Below, one piece after another: positions 1-6,177 of a stretch of DNA of 7,669 nucleotides (position 1 is its first letter; each line of letters begins with the position of its first letter). This stretch comes from Verrucomicrobiota bacterium (GTDB lineage Bacteria > Verrucomicrobiota > Verrucomicrobiia > Limisphaerales > JAHEOI01): positions 1 to 7,669 of the forward strand of contig JAHEOI010000169.1 of assembly GCA_018610125.1 (NCBI GenBank), read 5' to 3'. The notes below the pieces were generated by a model, which saw nothing but the letters and a program-made list of their open reading frames with translations, was not told the origin of the DNA and ran no database searches. The position numbers and the translations under genes are program-made.

Positions 1-118
1 CCGCTTTGGTGGCGTAGAAGAAGCGCTTGCGCTGGCCGTTGACATAAAGGCCGTCAACACACCACGGACTCTTCTTGGGATGGGAGTATCGGACGACCCG
101 GATTCGTTGCGGCTTCAT
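1..118 (-). CDS. Probable tyrosine recombinase/integrase, 5' end only (runs off the window)
   Basis: An ATG at 118 opens a minus-strand frame with no stop through base 1, giving 39 residues that begin MKPQRIRVVRYSH and end NGQRKRFFYATKA. The basic start, the W-x-V-x-G-L-Y-V-N-G stretch and the closing RKRFFYATKA resemble the short N-terminal segment that precedes the core-binding domain in many tyrosine-type site-specific integrases, where it usually continues into an alanine- and glutamate-rich helix. The catalytic domain (R-H-R-Y) would lie outside the window, so the family call rests on N-terminal style and position. The start lies 117 bases past the 3' end of a tRNA-Thr gene on the same strand, the classic place for an island integrase. 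No strong ribosome binding site is visible before the ATG. It could instead be another short basic DNA-binding protein. Confidence 0.55.
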   Translation of the reverse strand, partial: MKPQRIRVVRYSHPKKSPWCVDGLYVNGQRKRFFYATKA

Positions 119-147
119 GCGGTAATGTTCGCATGAGAGCTAAAACC

Positions 148-164
148 CGTCAACATTTTGTCAA
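148..164 (-). promoter_or_regulatory. Candidate -35 / operator region of the left integrase
   Basis: On the minus strand a perfect TTGACA (164-159) is followed by a second TTGACG (153-148). The two TTGAC units start 11 bases apart, about one helical turn. They lie 30-46 bases before the integrase ATG. No convincing -10 hexamer sits at the right spacing for either, so this may be an operator or arm-type site rather than a simple promoter. The call is inference from the repeat and its position. Confidence 0.25.
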
Positions 165-211
165 TGACTACAAATGGAACCGATTACCGTAAATAACGAA
201 AATCGCTGAAG

Positions 212-232
212 AGCCCGACTGCCGGGCTTTTT
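212..232 (+). terminator. Terminator-like hairpin beside the tRNA-Thr 3' end
   Basis: AGCCCG (212-217) and CGGGCT (223-228) form a 6-bp GC-rich stem with a 5-base loop, followed on the plus strand by a T run (228-232). In that orientation it would stop transcription coming from the integrase side. In the direction of tRNA-Thr (minus) the hairpin begins a few bases after the encoded CCA, preceded by an A run, but the following bases (CTTC) are poor in U. It may be the remains of a two-way tRNA terminator. The stem is seen directly; the function is inferred. Confidence 0.45.
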
Positions 233-234
233 GT

Positions 235-309
235 TGGAGCCAGTTGTCGGACTCGAACCGACGACCGACGGTTTACAAAACCGTTGCTCTACCGCTGAGC
301 TAAACTGGC
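235..309 (-). tRNA. tRNA-Thr (anticodon UGU), CCA encoded
   Basis: Read on the minus strand, the sequence folds into a full cloverleaf. The acceptor stem pairs GCCAGTT (309-303) with AACTGGC (245-239). The D arm is GCTC-AGCGGTA-GAGC. The anticodon stem pairs ACGGT with ACCGT around the loop TTTGTAA. A 5-base variable loop follows, then the T arm GTCGG-TTCGAGT-CCGAC. The anticodon, read from plus bases 277-275, is UGU and decodes ACA and related Thr codons. The discriminator base is T (238), followed by a gene-encoded CCA (237-235). All stems are perfect, so the gene is probably functional. A probable integrase gene starts 117 bases downstream on the same strand, which suggests that the 3' end served as an element's attachment site. 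Confidence 0.97.
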
Positions 310-376
310 TTCCGTTTTCGTTGTGGTGTCATCGGAAGCACTGCAGGCTGCCCCGCGAACCACCCAGGCTACAACT

Positions 377-405
377 ACTTTAGAATGCCACCCATTCTGC
401 CGCAA
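377..405 (-). promoter_or_regulatory. Candidate sigma70-type promoter for tRNA-Thr, with an internal dyad
   Basis: On the minus strand TTGCGG (405-400), a 17-base spacer and TAAAGT (382-377) make a reasonable housekeeping-type promoter about 70 bases before the tRNA 5' end. The -35 matches consensus at three positions and the -10 at four. The spacer region holds the inverted repeat AGAATG-N5-CATTCT (382-398), which could be an operator or chance. No experiment-like evidence can be drawn from sequence alone. Confidence 0.35.
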
Positions 406-542
406 GCGATTCTTTTGAGCTCCACTCCGCTGCTATTAAGTTGCTATGCAATTTGTGCGTAGCACTTTTCTTGTGCGCCGCATTCATCCTCGAACCAGTG
501 AGACGTCGACGGGTTATCCATCTCCTGGCGTTCGTTCCCGCG

Positions 543-576
543 CCGTACCCTGATACGGACGCCGTCCCCGGCGTCC
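543..576. repeat. Two adjacent, partly competing hairpins upstream of hemL
   Basis: CCGTA (543-547) pairs with TACGG (554-558), and GGACGCCG (557-564) pairs perfectly with CGGCGTCC (569-576) around the tetraloop TCCC. The two stems share GG at 557-558, so they cannot both form completely. There is no following T run, so this is not a standard intrinsic terminator. It lies before the best hemL promoter candidate and so may belong to a separate transcript or be a DNA-level repeat. The pairing is seen directly; no function is claimed. Confidence 0.5.
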
Positions 577-648
577 ATCTCCTGCCGACCGTGTTCGTGA
601 CCTCCCCTGAAAGGTAGAGTGCAAGGTTATCCCTTCATGCTAGATTCC

Positions 649-677
649 TTGAACAAAGGAAATTTGACCAGATAAAA
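649..677 (+). promoter_or_regulatory. Weak candidate promoter for hemL
   Basis: TTGAAC (649-654) and ATAAAA (672-677), or GATAAA (671-676), are spaced by 16-17 bases in an AT-rich patch. GATAAA and TTGAAC each match four of six consensus positions. Transcription would start near 684 and leave a leader of about 60 bases before the hemL ATG. This is the best candidate I see, but it is not strong. Confidence 0.3.
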
Positions 678-747
678 CGCACTGCTTGAGCAAGGAAGAT
701 GAGCTTTTTGGTTGGGCGTTAGTGGCTGTTTGGTTATTTTGTTGCGT

Positions 748-2037
748 ATGGTTTCGCGTGAGAAGTCGGCACGGATGTTTGAGGAAGCGACACAGTACAC
801 GCCGGGTGGTGTGAATTCCCCGGCAAGGACGTTTCGAGCTGTAGGGGGCACACCGTTTTTCGTGGATCGTGCGGAAGGAGCATACGTCTACGATCTCGAT
901 GGCAATCCTTACGTCGATTATGTCGGGACATGGGGGCCGGCGATCTTGGGGCATGCCCATCCGAAGATCGTCAAAGCGGTCCAGGAAAAGGCGGCCCTGG
1001 GGACGAGCTTCGGTATCCCCAACCCCCTCGAGGTGACAATGGCTAAGCGTGTGTGTGAGGCCGTCCCGAGTGTGGAGAAAGTGCGGATGGTCAACTCCGG
1101 CACGGAAGCGACAATGTCCGCCATCCGACTGGCTCGCGGCTACACCAATCGGGACAAGATTATCAAGTTTGAAGGGTGCTACCATGGCCATGTCGATTCG
1201 CTGTTGGTCAAGGCCGGCTCGGGGGCTTTGACGGTCGGCAGTCCAAACAGCGCGGGCGTGCCAGCGGCCTTTACGGAGCACACAGTGGTCTTGCCGTTTA
1301 ATGACGAGGAGGCGGTCAAGCAGGCCTTCGAGACTTACAAAGGCGAGATTGCCGGGATTATCCTTGAGCCGGTGCCGGCCAATTCGGGATTGTATCCGCC
1401 AAAACCGGGCTATTTGGATTCATTGCGCGAAATCACCCGGCGAGAGGGGGCGCTCCTGATCTTTGATGAAGTGATGACCGGTTTTCGCTTGGCTTGGGGA
1501 GGGGCGCAGGAAGTCTTTGGCGTTTCGCCGGATTTGAGCTGTTTCGGCAAAATTATCGGCGGAGGGCTGCCTGTGGGGGCCTTTGGAGGTCGTGACGATA
1601 TCATGGATCAGACCTCACCGACAGGCCCTGTGTATCAGGCGGGCACGTTGAGCGGCAATCCTTTAGCCATGGCCGCCGGAATTACCGCACTCGAGGAGCT
1701 GCGGTCCGGCGAGGCGTATCAACAGTTGGAAAAGTCGGGAGCCAAACTGGAGGAGGGGATCCTTGATGCGGCCAAACAGGTCGGCCTGCCAGTGCAGATC
1801 AACCGTTTGGGATCGATGTTTTGCCTGTTTTTCACCGACTCACCGGTCCGGAATTTCAACGACGCGACTAAGAGCGATCGTGACCGATTTGCCAAATTTT
1901 TCCATGGCATGCTCGACCGTGGCGTCTATTTGGCCCCGTCTCAGTTCGAGACCGGGTTCCTTTCGACGGCGCACAAGGACGACGAAGAGATTGAGAAAAC
2001 GATCCGGGTAGTCCGAGAGGTCTTTAAGGAGCTTTGA
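748..2037 (+). CDS. hemL: Glutamate-1-semialdehyde 2,1-aminomutase
   Basis: HemL converts glutamate-1-semialdehyde to 5-aminolevulinate, the last step of the glutamyl-tRNA (C5) route to tetrapyrroles. It is a cytosolic dimer with a PLP or PMP cofactor, in the class-III aminotransferase fold. The 429 residues match the family length and align end to end with the known pattern: TPGGVNSPAR (18-27), YVDYVGTWGP (55-64), MVNSGTEATMSAIRLARG (114-131), EGCYHGHVD (142-150), DEVMTGFR (240-247), the cofactor-lysine motif FGKIIGGG with K268, GPVYQAGTLSGNP (293-305) and GVYLAPSQFE (392-401). The ATG at 748 is chosen because family similarity begins within a few residues of it. A TTG at 712 would add 12 unrelated residues (GVSGCLVILLR). 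No good Shine-Dalgarno sequence precedes either start. HemA and other haem genes are not in the window. ruvX follows after 123 bases. Confidence 0.97.
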   Translation: MVSREKSARMFEEATQYTPGGVNSPARTFRAVGGTPFFVDRAEGAYVYDLDGNPYVDYVGTWGPAILGHAHPKIVKAVQEKAALGTSFGIPNPLEVTMAKRVCEAVPSVEKVRMVNSGTEATMSAIRLARGYTNRDKIIKFEGCYHGHVDSLLVKAGSGALTVGSPNSAGVPAAFTEHTVVLPFNDEEAVKQAFETYKGEIAGIILEPVPANSGLYPPKPGYLDSLREITRREGALLIFDEVMTGFRLAWGGAQEVFGVSPDLSCFGKIIGGGLPVGAFGGRDDIMDQTSPTGPVYQAGTLSGNPLAMAAGITALEELRSGEAYQQLEKSGAKLEEGILDAAKQVGLPVQINRLGSMFCLFFTDSPVRNFNDATKSDRDRFAKFFHGMLDRGVYLAPSQFETGFLSTAHKDDEEIEKTIRVVREVFKEL

Positions 2038-2160
2038 GCGCGACGATTTATGTGGTTTTCGGTCTAAGGTCGGCGTGAAGGTCTAACGATGGAAAATCGC
2101 CCGTGCCGCTTTTCAAGCCCGGATTAAGACGAATGAGCTTCTAAACAGCAGTGGAACGGC

Positions 2161-2571
2161 ATGCGGGTTTTAGCAATAGACTATGGGACCAAGCGGATTG
2201 GCATTGCGGTAAGCGATGAGCTTAAGATGACTGCTCAGCCCTTGGAGTTTATTCCAGCGGAGCCCTTCGCCAAGTTTTTGGAACGGTTGCAGACGCTGAT
2301 TCGAGAAAAGGAGGTCGACCAGATCGTTGTGGGAATGCCGCGCAATATGGATGGCAGTTACGGACCCGCGGCCCAAAAGGTCGAAACGTTTATCGGGGCT
2401 CTCCGGGATGCGTTGGTTGTCCCGATTGCAACGCTTGATGAACGACTGACTTCCTCCCAAGCCAATCGAACTTTGATCCAGGGCGGGGTGAGCCGTCGCA
2501 AGCGAAAGCAGAAGACGGACCAGACCGCCGCGGCCATCTTGCTGCAAAGCTTTCTGGATAGCGGGCCATGA
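2161..2571 (+). CDS. ruvX: RuvX/YqgF-family nuclease (putative pre-16S rRNA or Holliday-junction nuclease)
   Basis: This small RNase-H-like-fold protein is known in other bacteria to help process the 5' end of 16S rRNA. It was named for a proposed Holliday-junction resolvase role. The 136 residues are the usual length. The first strand with catalytic Asp is seen in LAIDYGTKRIGIAVSD (4-19, D7), then IVVGMPRNMDGSYGP (55-69), TLDERLTSSQA (91-101, D93/E94) and KTDQTAAAILLQSFL (118-132, D120). These acidic positions are those expected for metal-dependent catalysis. The ATG at 2161 fits the family start exactly, although the ribosome binding site is weak. It sits 123 bases after hemL and 57 bases before truA in the same direction, so it probably shares a transcript with truA and trmL. 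Confidence 0.95.
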   Translation: MRVLAIDYGTKRIGIAVSDELKMTAQPLEFIPAEPFAKFLERLQTLIREKEVDQIVVGMPRNMDGSYGPAAQKVETFIGALRDALVVPIATLDERLTSSQANRTLIQGGVSRRKRKQKTDQTAAAILLQSFLDSGP

Positions 2572-2615
2572 TCCGGAGGCCGACGCCGGCAACCGGCTCA
2601 TTGAGGCCGGGCATC

Positions 2616-2624
2616 GGAAGGGAG
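2616..2624 (+). promoter_or_regulatory. Ribosome binding site of truA
   Basis: GGAAGGGAG lies four bases before the ATG at 2629 and is the clearest Shine-Dalgarno-like sequence in the window. It fixes the truA start. The other genes here have weak or no such site, so truA may be the most strongly initiated gene of the cluster. Confidence 0.55.
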
Positions 2625-2628
2625 TGGA

Positions 2629-3429
2629 ATGAGATGGACCCGCGTCAAGCTGACAATCGCATTTGATGGGACCCGCTATGCCGGTTGGCAATTGCAAAAG
2701 GGGGATAAGACCATCCAGCAAAAGGTCGAAGAAGCGGTCTCGGATCTGTTTGCAGGACGCTACCGCGTGCATGGCTCGAGTCGAACCGATTCCGGTGTCC
2801 ACGCATTGGGGATGGTCGCTCATGTCGATTTGTTGACCGAGCGGCTGAGCATTCCGTTGTCGCAGCTCCCGATGGCATTGAATGCTCGGTTGCCAAAGGA
2901 TATTCGAATTGTTTCCGCCGAGGCGTGCGACGCAAGTTTCCATGCACGCTTTCGGGCCACCGGCAAGCAATATCGATATTACCTTTGGAATCACCCGATC
3001 CAAAACCCGTTGGTCGGTCACTTGGTATGGCATCATCCAAAGCGATTGGATCTCACGATGATGCGAGAAGCGATGCGACTCTTCCGGGGACAACACGACT
3101 TTGCGGCGTTTGCTGCAAACTCGAGCAGTGGCGATGCCGGATCGACAGTTCGCACGCTGAGACGAAGCGATATCCGACAAAGTGGCCCACTATTGACGTT
3201 TGTTATGGAAGGCGACGGATTTCTTTATAAGATGTGTCGGGGGATTGTTGGCACGGTGGTCCAGGTCGGACTCGGACACTTCAACGTGGACGACGTTCAA
3301 GCGATGCTCGCGAGTCAAGATCGCTCCGAAGCCGGCATGAATGCGCCCGCCAAAGGATTGGTTTTGTGGAAAGTCTACTATAGCGACGATGATCAACGTG
3401 GTCCTTATTGCCCCCGAAATCCCGCCTAA
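2629..3429 (+). CDS. truA: tRNA pseudouridine(38-40) synthase
   Basis: TruA isomerises uridines 38, 39 and 40 in the anticodon arm of many tRNAs; it is a cytosolic homodimer. The 266 residues are the normal length. The N-terminal IAFDGTRYAGWQLQ (10-23) is followed by the catalytic motif HGSSRTDSGVHALG (48-61), with the nucleophile D54. Then come RFRATGKQYRYYLWN (107-121, conserved tyrosines near 117-118), the FRGQHDFAAF segment (152-161) and the C-terminal GDGFLYKMCRGIVGT (195-209). The closing APAKGLVLWKVYY (239-251) ends the recognisable family part. The last 15 residues (DDDQRGPYCPRNPA and neighbours) are encoded where the gene overlaps the start of trmL by 41 bases, so they look like an extension constrained by trmL rather than a TruA feature. 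The start is supported by a good ribosome binding site. Confidence 0.96.
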   Translation: MRWTRVKLTIAFDGTRYAGWQLQKGDKTIQQKVEEAVSDLFAGRYRVHGSSRTDSGVHALGMVAHVDLLTERLSIPLSQLPMALNARLPKDIRIVSAEACDASFHARFRATGKQYRYYLWNHPIQNPLVGHLVWHHPKRLDLTMMREAMRLFRGQHDFAAFAANSSSGDAGSTVRTLRRSDIRQSGPLLTFVMEGDGFLYKMCRGIVGTVVQVGLGHFNVDDVQAMLASQDRSEAGMNAPAKGLVLWKVYYSDDDQRGPYCPRNPA

Positions 3430-3856
3430 CACCGGGAATGTCGCCCGATTGTGCGCAGCGACGCGAAGCTCGCTTCATCTGATCGAGCCGCTCGGCTTCA
3501 GGCTCAACGACAGTTACTTGAAGCGCGCCGGTATGGACTACTGGGAGCATGTGGCTTGGAAAGTGTGGCCCGACTGGCATCGTTTTCTGGAATCCAGCCC
3601 ATCGACGGACCGTCTATGGTTCATCGAATCGGGTGGCGCACGCCGATATGACGAAGTGACTTACCAGGCGGGAGACTGCCTGGTCTTCGGACGCGAGACA
3701 AAGGGCCTTCCCTCGGATTTGTTGGCGGAGTATCCCTCTCAATGGATCCGAATCCCAATGTTTCATCCAACCGCTCGCTCCCTTAACCTGAGCAACTCAG
3801 TCTCAATTGTCCTTTACGAAGCCTTACGGCAACAGAGCTTTCCTCGCGAGGAGTAG
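3389..3856 (+). CDS. trmL: tRNA (cytidine/uridine-2'-O-)-methyltransferase, TrmL type
   Basis: TrmL is a SPOUT methyltransferase that adds a 2'-O-methyl group to the wobble base (position 34) of certain tRNA-Leu species, using S-adenosylmethionine. The 155 residues are the usual length for this minimal, single-domain enzyme. Family motifs are in order: APEIPPNTGNVARLCAAT (8-25), LHLIEPLGF (29-37), LKRAGMDYWEH (44-54), VFGRETKGLP (99-108) and the trefoil-knot loop RSLNLSNSVSIVLYEALRQ (130-148). The start at 3389 matches the family N-terminus (MINVVLIAPE). A frame opening at 3341 would add 16 residues translated from truA sequence. The gene begins inside the 3' end of truA, so translational coupling of two tRNA-modifying enzymes is likely. 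Substrate identity is inferred from the family; a TrmJ-like role is less likely given the short length. Confidence 0.94.
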   Translation: MINVVLIAPEIPPNTGNVARLCAATRSSLHLIEPLGFRLNDSYLKRAGMDYWEHVAWKVWPDWHRFLESSPSTDRLWFIESGGARRYDEVTYQAGDCLVFGRETKGLPSDLLAEYPSQWIRIPMFHPTARSLNLSNSVSIVLYEALRQQSFPREE

Positions 3857-4047
3857 CAACGCGCTGTCCCAACCCCATCAGGAACGCAACCTGTCGCGAT
3901 CGCACTTTCAAAAGTGGAATTGTCCCCGATAGGAATCCGCGCTTCGCTTATGTCCTCCTTCGCGGAACCGAAAAAGAGGGCAAACAGCTGAAAAATGAAA
4001 CGCGATCAGCGATCTCTTCCCTGGATAGGCGCCATTGCTTCCTTGGT

Positions 4048-4058
4048 CCTTCCGAAGG
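4048..4058. repeat. Short palindrome sharing the core of the hairpin at 4171-4195
   Basis: CCTTCCGAAGG contains the same CCTTCCGAAGG core as the larger hairpin about 125 bases to the right, and is followed by GCGAGAAG where the other has GGAGAGGA. It may be a decayed copy of the same repeat. The shared core is directly visible; common origin is inferred and could be chance for 11 bases. Confidence 0.4.
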
Positions 4059-4167
4059 CGAGAAGACAACCGGAGCGCCGGTGATTTCCGGGTATCGCCG
4101 TAGAGCACCGGCAAATACGCAACGGAAGCCGGAAACAACGGGGAACACCGGACTCCTCCATGCGTGC

Positions 4168-4210
4168 CCTCCTCGCCCCTTCCGAAGGGGAGAGGATCGA
4201 GGTGAGGGGT
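4168..4210. repeat. GC-rich intergenic inverted repeat, copy A
   Basis: CCTC-G-CCCCTT (4171-4180 with the next base) pairs with AAGGGG-A-GAGG (4185-4195) around a CCG loop, with one G/A mismatch. A tail of GATCGAGGTGAGGGG follows. The same plan, CCCTC-type stem, short loop, GAGAGG stem and GGTGAGGG tail, recurs at 7087-7126. This is the form of a dispersed REP-like element. Lying between converging genes, it may also help end transcripts, but no T run supports intrinsic termination. Confidence 0.6.
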
Positions 4211-4256
4211 TCTTCTTCGTTATGCCTTTGCCGGGGCTGGCGTGACGCGTGGCTCG

Positions 4257-5207
4257 CTAAGTCAGCTCGGTCCACCGTTTGAGGCCCGCCATGAGAAAAT
4301 CGAGGTATTCGGAGAGCGTCTGACGTAGCTGATATCGAGGTGTGATGCTGTCGATCAATCCGTGCTCCAAAAGGAATTCGGCCGTCTGGAATCCGGTCGG
4401 GAGCTCGGCCTGGGTGGTGTCTTTAATGACTCGAGGTCCCGCAAACCCGATCATCGCGCCGGGCTCGGCAGTGATTAAATCGCCCAGACTGGCATAACTG
4501 GCCATCACGCCGGCTGTGGTCGGGTGGGTCAAGACACTGATATAAGGGAGGCGATGCTTGGCATGATAAGCGAGAGCGGCGCTTGTTTTGGCCATTTGCA
4601 TGAGACTGAACATCCCTTCATACATCCGGGCTCCGCCACTGGTTGAGACAATGACCAGGGGAAGGCTCTTCTTTGTCGCGGTTTCAATCAGGCGAGTGAT
4701 TTTTTCCCCGACCACAGCTCCCATCGAGCCTCCGAGGAACCCAAAATTCATGGCACCGAGGGCAACGCGCTCATCGTTGATCTTGCCGATCCCGGTCACT
4801 ACCGCTTCCTTAAGACCGGTCGATTTCTGGTAATTCCGGAGCTTTTCAGGATAGCTTTTGCCGCCGGCAAATTTCAGGAAATCGACACTTTCCATAGTGG
4901 CATCCATTTCCTCGAAGGAACAGATATCCACCAAGGCATGGATTCGCTCTCGCGGTCCAATCGGGAAGTGATACTGACACTTCGGACATACCTTTAAATT
5001 GTCATCCAGCTCCTTGTCATAGATCATGGCCCCGCAATGGGGACACTTGGTCCATAACCCGACCGGAATGTCTTTCTTGCGAGAGCGTGGGAGGCCAAGC
5101 TTCGGCTTCTTGATGAATTTCTTCCCGTTCTGGGAGGGAGGAGGCGTAATCGCCGGCTCGACTGTATCGAATCCAAGCTTTTTCTTAAAAAAGGAAGTCG
5201 TGCCCAT
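4257..5207 (-). CDS. accD: Acetyl-CoA carboxylase carboxyltransferase, beta subunit
   Basis: AccD pairs with AccA in an alpha2-beta2 carboxyltransferase that moves the carboxyl group from biotin on AccB to acetyl-CoA, making malonyl-CoA for fatty-acid synthesis. From the ATG at 5207 the protein has 316 residues. A lysine-rich N-terminal part (8-45) leads to the four-cysteine zinc ribbon CPHC-x15-CPKC (C55, C58, C74, C77). The crotonase-like core then shows GFLGGSMGAVVGEK (156-169), VSTSGGARMYEG (187-198) and LTAEPGAMIGFAGPRVI-type sequence (245-261). The C-terminal EHGLIDSI segment is also typical. A TTG at 5249 would add 14 residues (GRRPISDEQTEFH) that are not family-like. No AccA gene is in the window. 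comF lies 51 bases upstream in the same direction, so the two probably share a transcript. Confidence 0.96.
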   Translation of the reverse strand: MGTTSFFKKKLGFDTVEPAITPPPSQNGKKFIKKPKLGLPRSRKKDIPVGLWTKCPHCGAMIYDKELDDNLKVCPKCQYHFPIGPRERIHALVDICSFEEMDATMESVDFLKFAGGKSYPEKLRNYQKSTGLKEAVVTGIGKINDERVALGAMNFGFLGGSMGAVVGEKITRLIETATKKSLPLVIVSTSGGARMYEGMFSLMQMAKTSAALAYHAKHRLPYISVLTHPTTAGVMASYASLGDLITAEPGAMIGFAGPRVIKDTTQAELPTGFQTAEFLLEHGLIDSITPRYQLRQTLSEYLDFLMAGLKRWTELT

Positions 5208-5258
5208 ATGAAACTCAGTTTGTTCGTCGGAAATTGGCCGCCTGCCCAAGAAGAGCCC

Positions 5259-6080
5259 CTACACACCCCGGGCTACTGTCCAGACCCTGATCTCTTCGGC
5301 TTTTCCTTGCCTTAACACCCGAGCACACGCATTGCTTGTGGCTCCGGTGGTTAAGACATCATCAATGAGAACAATGCGTGCCTTCGAAAAATCCGCGCCT
5401 TTTCGGAGTGCAAACGCACCTGCTACATTGGCGCTTCGCTCGCTTCGTGTCAATGATGTTTGCGTTTTGGTAGTCTCGACCCGCTTGAGTGAGGAGCAAT
5501 CGGTCGGTAGCCCGGTAAGCTTGGCGAGGCGTCGTGTCAAAGCCTTGGCTTGATTGAAACCGCGCTCCCGTTCCTTAAGCGGATGAAGCGGAACCGGCAT
5601 CAATAAATCGGCAGGCTCTTCGGCGAGTGATTGCGCGAGTGGGACATGAAGCAAGTCGGCGAGAAACGGCTCGAACCATCGGGCGTTCCGATACTTGTAG
5701 CGATGGATGATTTCCAGGACCACACCCGAGGACAGCACGGCGGCGCGGGCATAATCGAATCTCAGCCGCAGCTTGCGACAGTTGGAACAATCAAACGGCT
5801 CCTCGATCGCGCCTTCAAACGGCATACCACAGCGGCGGCAAATCGGAGGGACGATCAACCGCACTTGCTGTCGGCACTCCTCGCAGACATAACCATCATC
5901 CGGTCGGGCCGGATGAGCTTCGCAAACCTGGCACGTTTCAGGATAAAAAAAGCTAAGGACGGCATTGGCCCATCGATGAATGGACTCACTTGACCATCCA
6001 GCCAGATCGGATGCTTTTCGGGGCATGAAAAGAGAATAGCGCTGCGCCTGTGGCAAGGTAAAGCGAAACCGTCCTGGCAT
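5259..6080 (-). CDS. comF: ComF-family phosphoribosyltransferase-like protein
   Basis: ComF proteins combine a cysteine-rich zinc-binding N-terminal region with a type-I phosphoribosyltransferase domain. In competent bacteria they are needed for uptake or handling of transforming DNA. Here eight cysteines form CxxC pairs: C50/C53, C66/C69, C81/C84 and C98/C101. The transferase part has VPLHPLKERERGFNQAK (163-179), the QTSLTRSERSANVAGAF segment (207-223) and the PRPP-binding loop VLIDDVLTTGAT (237-248), complete with the two acidic residues. At 273 residues from this ATG it is a little long for the family. An in-frame ATG at 6026 (residue 19) would give 255 residues and may be the real start, since residues 1-18 (PGRFRFTLPQAQRYSLF) show nothing family-like. 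Neither start has a good ribosome binding site. Competence is not proven by this gene alone. Confidence 0.9.
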   Translation of the reverse strand: MPGRFRFTLPQAQRYSLFMPRKASDLAGWSSESIHRWANAVLSFFYPETCQVCEAHPARPDDGYVCEECRQQVRLIVPPICRRCGMPFEGAIEEPFDCSNCRKLRLRFDYARAAVLSSGVVLEIIHRYKYRNARWFEPFLADLLHVPLAQSLAEEPADLLMPVPLHPLKERERGFNQAKALTRRLAKLTGLPTDCSSLKRVETTKTQTSLTRSERSANVAGAFALRKGADFSKARIVLIDDVLTTGATSNACARVLRQGKAEEIRVWTVARGV

Positions 6081-6088
6081 GAGGGTTG

Positions 6089-6098
6089 CTTTATAAAG
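6089..6098. promoter_or_regulatory. Palindromic -10-like element between comF and the kinase-like gene
   Basis: CTTTATAAAG is a perfect 10-base palindrome in the 97-base space between the divergent genes and reads TATAAA on both strands. On the minus strand it would start transcription almost at the ATG at 6080, which would favour the downstream comF start at 6026 or a leaderless message. No good -35 is seen on either strand. The element may equally be an operator. Confidence 0.3.
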
Positions 6099-6177
6099 GG
6101 GAAAGATCGTCGCGTGTGCTTTCGAAGGAACAGTGGCGCGGGGGATCCGGTGATGCTAAATAAGTAACGAGAAACGG

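Larger units (their letters stand above)
310..747. other. Non-coding stretch between tRNA-Thr and hemL
   Basis: No credible protein-coding frame is found here on either strand. Frames that cross its right edge on the minus strand are antisense to hemL. It holds the candidate tRNA-Thr promoter, an imperfect direct repeat of about 14 bases (517-530 and 574-587, TCCATCTCCTGSCG with S = G or C), two adjacent hairpins (543-576) and a weak candidate hemL promoter (649-677). I recognise no riboswitch or known small RNA. The right part (from about 640) is AT-richer, as expected for a 5' leader. Confidence 0.6.
3857..4256. other. Non-coding region between converging trmL and accD, repeat-bearing
   Basis: This 400-base stretch separates two genes that end toward each other. 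Several open frames cross it on the minus strand, but they resemble no protein I know and contain translated repeat sequence (LSPSEG), so I treat them as spurious. It contains CCTTCCGAAGG (4048-4058) and a longer related hairpin (4171-4195), plus several CCGG-rich segments. No clear T-run terminator follows trmL. The region may be a site where repeat sequence has accumulated between convergent genes. Confidence 0.6.

Noticed and set aside
699..722. Seven-codon leader peptide (MSFLVGR) before hemL
   Set aside because: It has AAGGA in front but only two bases from the ATG, has no run of regulatory codons, and no paired attenuator hairpins follow.
310..747. Possible riboswitch in the hemL leader
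   Set aside because: No known riboswitch core could be recognised, and the hairpins lie upstream of the best promoter candidate.
640..1281. Minus-strand open frame of 213 codons
   Set aside because: It is antisense to the conserved 5' half of hemL and shows no domain.
2170..3180. Long minus-strand open frame (336 codons)
   Set aside because: It is antisense to ruvX and truA, both of which have full family motifs, and its translation shows no recognisable domain.
4048..4195. CRISPR-like repeat array
   Set aside because: There are only two partly similar palindromic cores, with no regular spacing or constant repeat length.
3908..4275. Several overlapping minus-strand frames between trmL and accD
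   Set aside because: They include translated hairpin repeat (LSPSEG twice), have no recognisable domain, and overlap one another in different frames.
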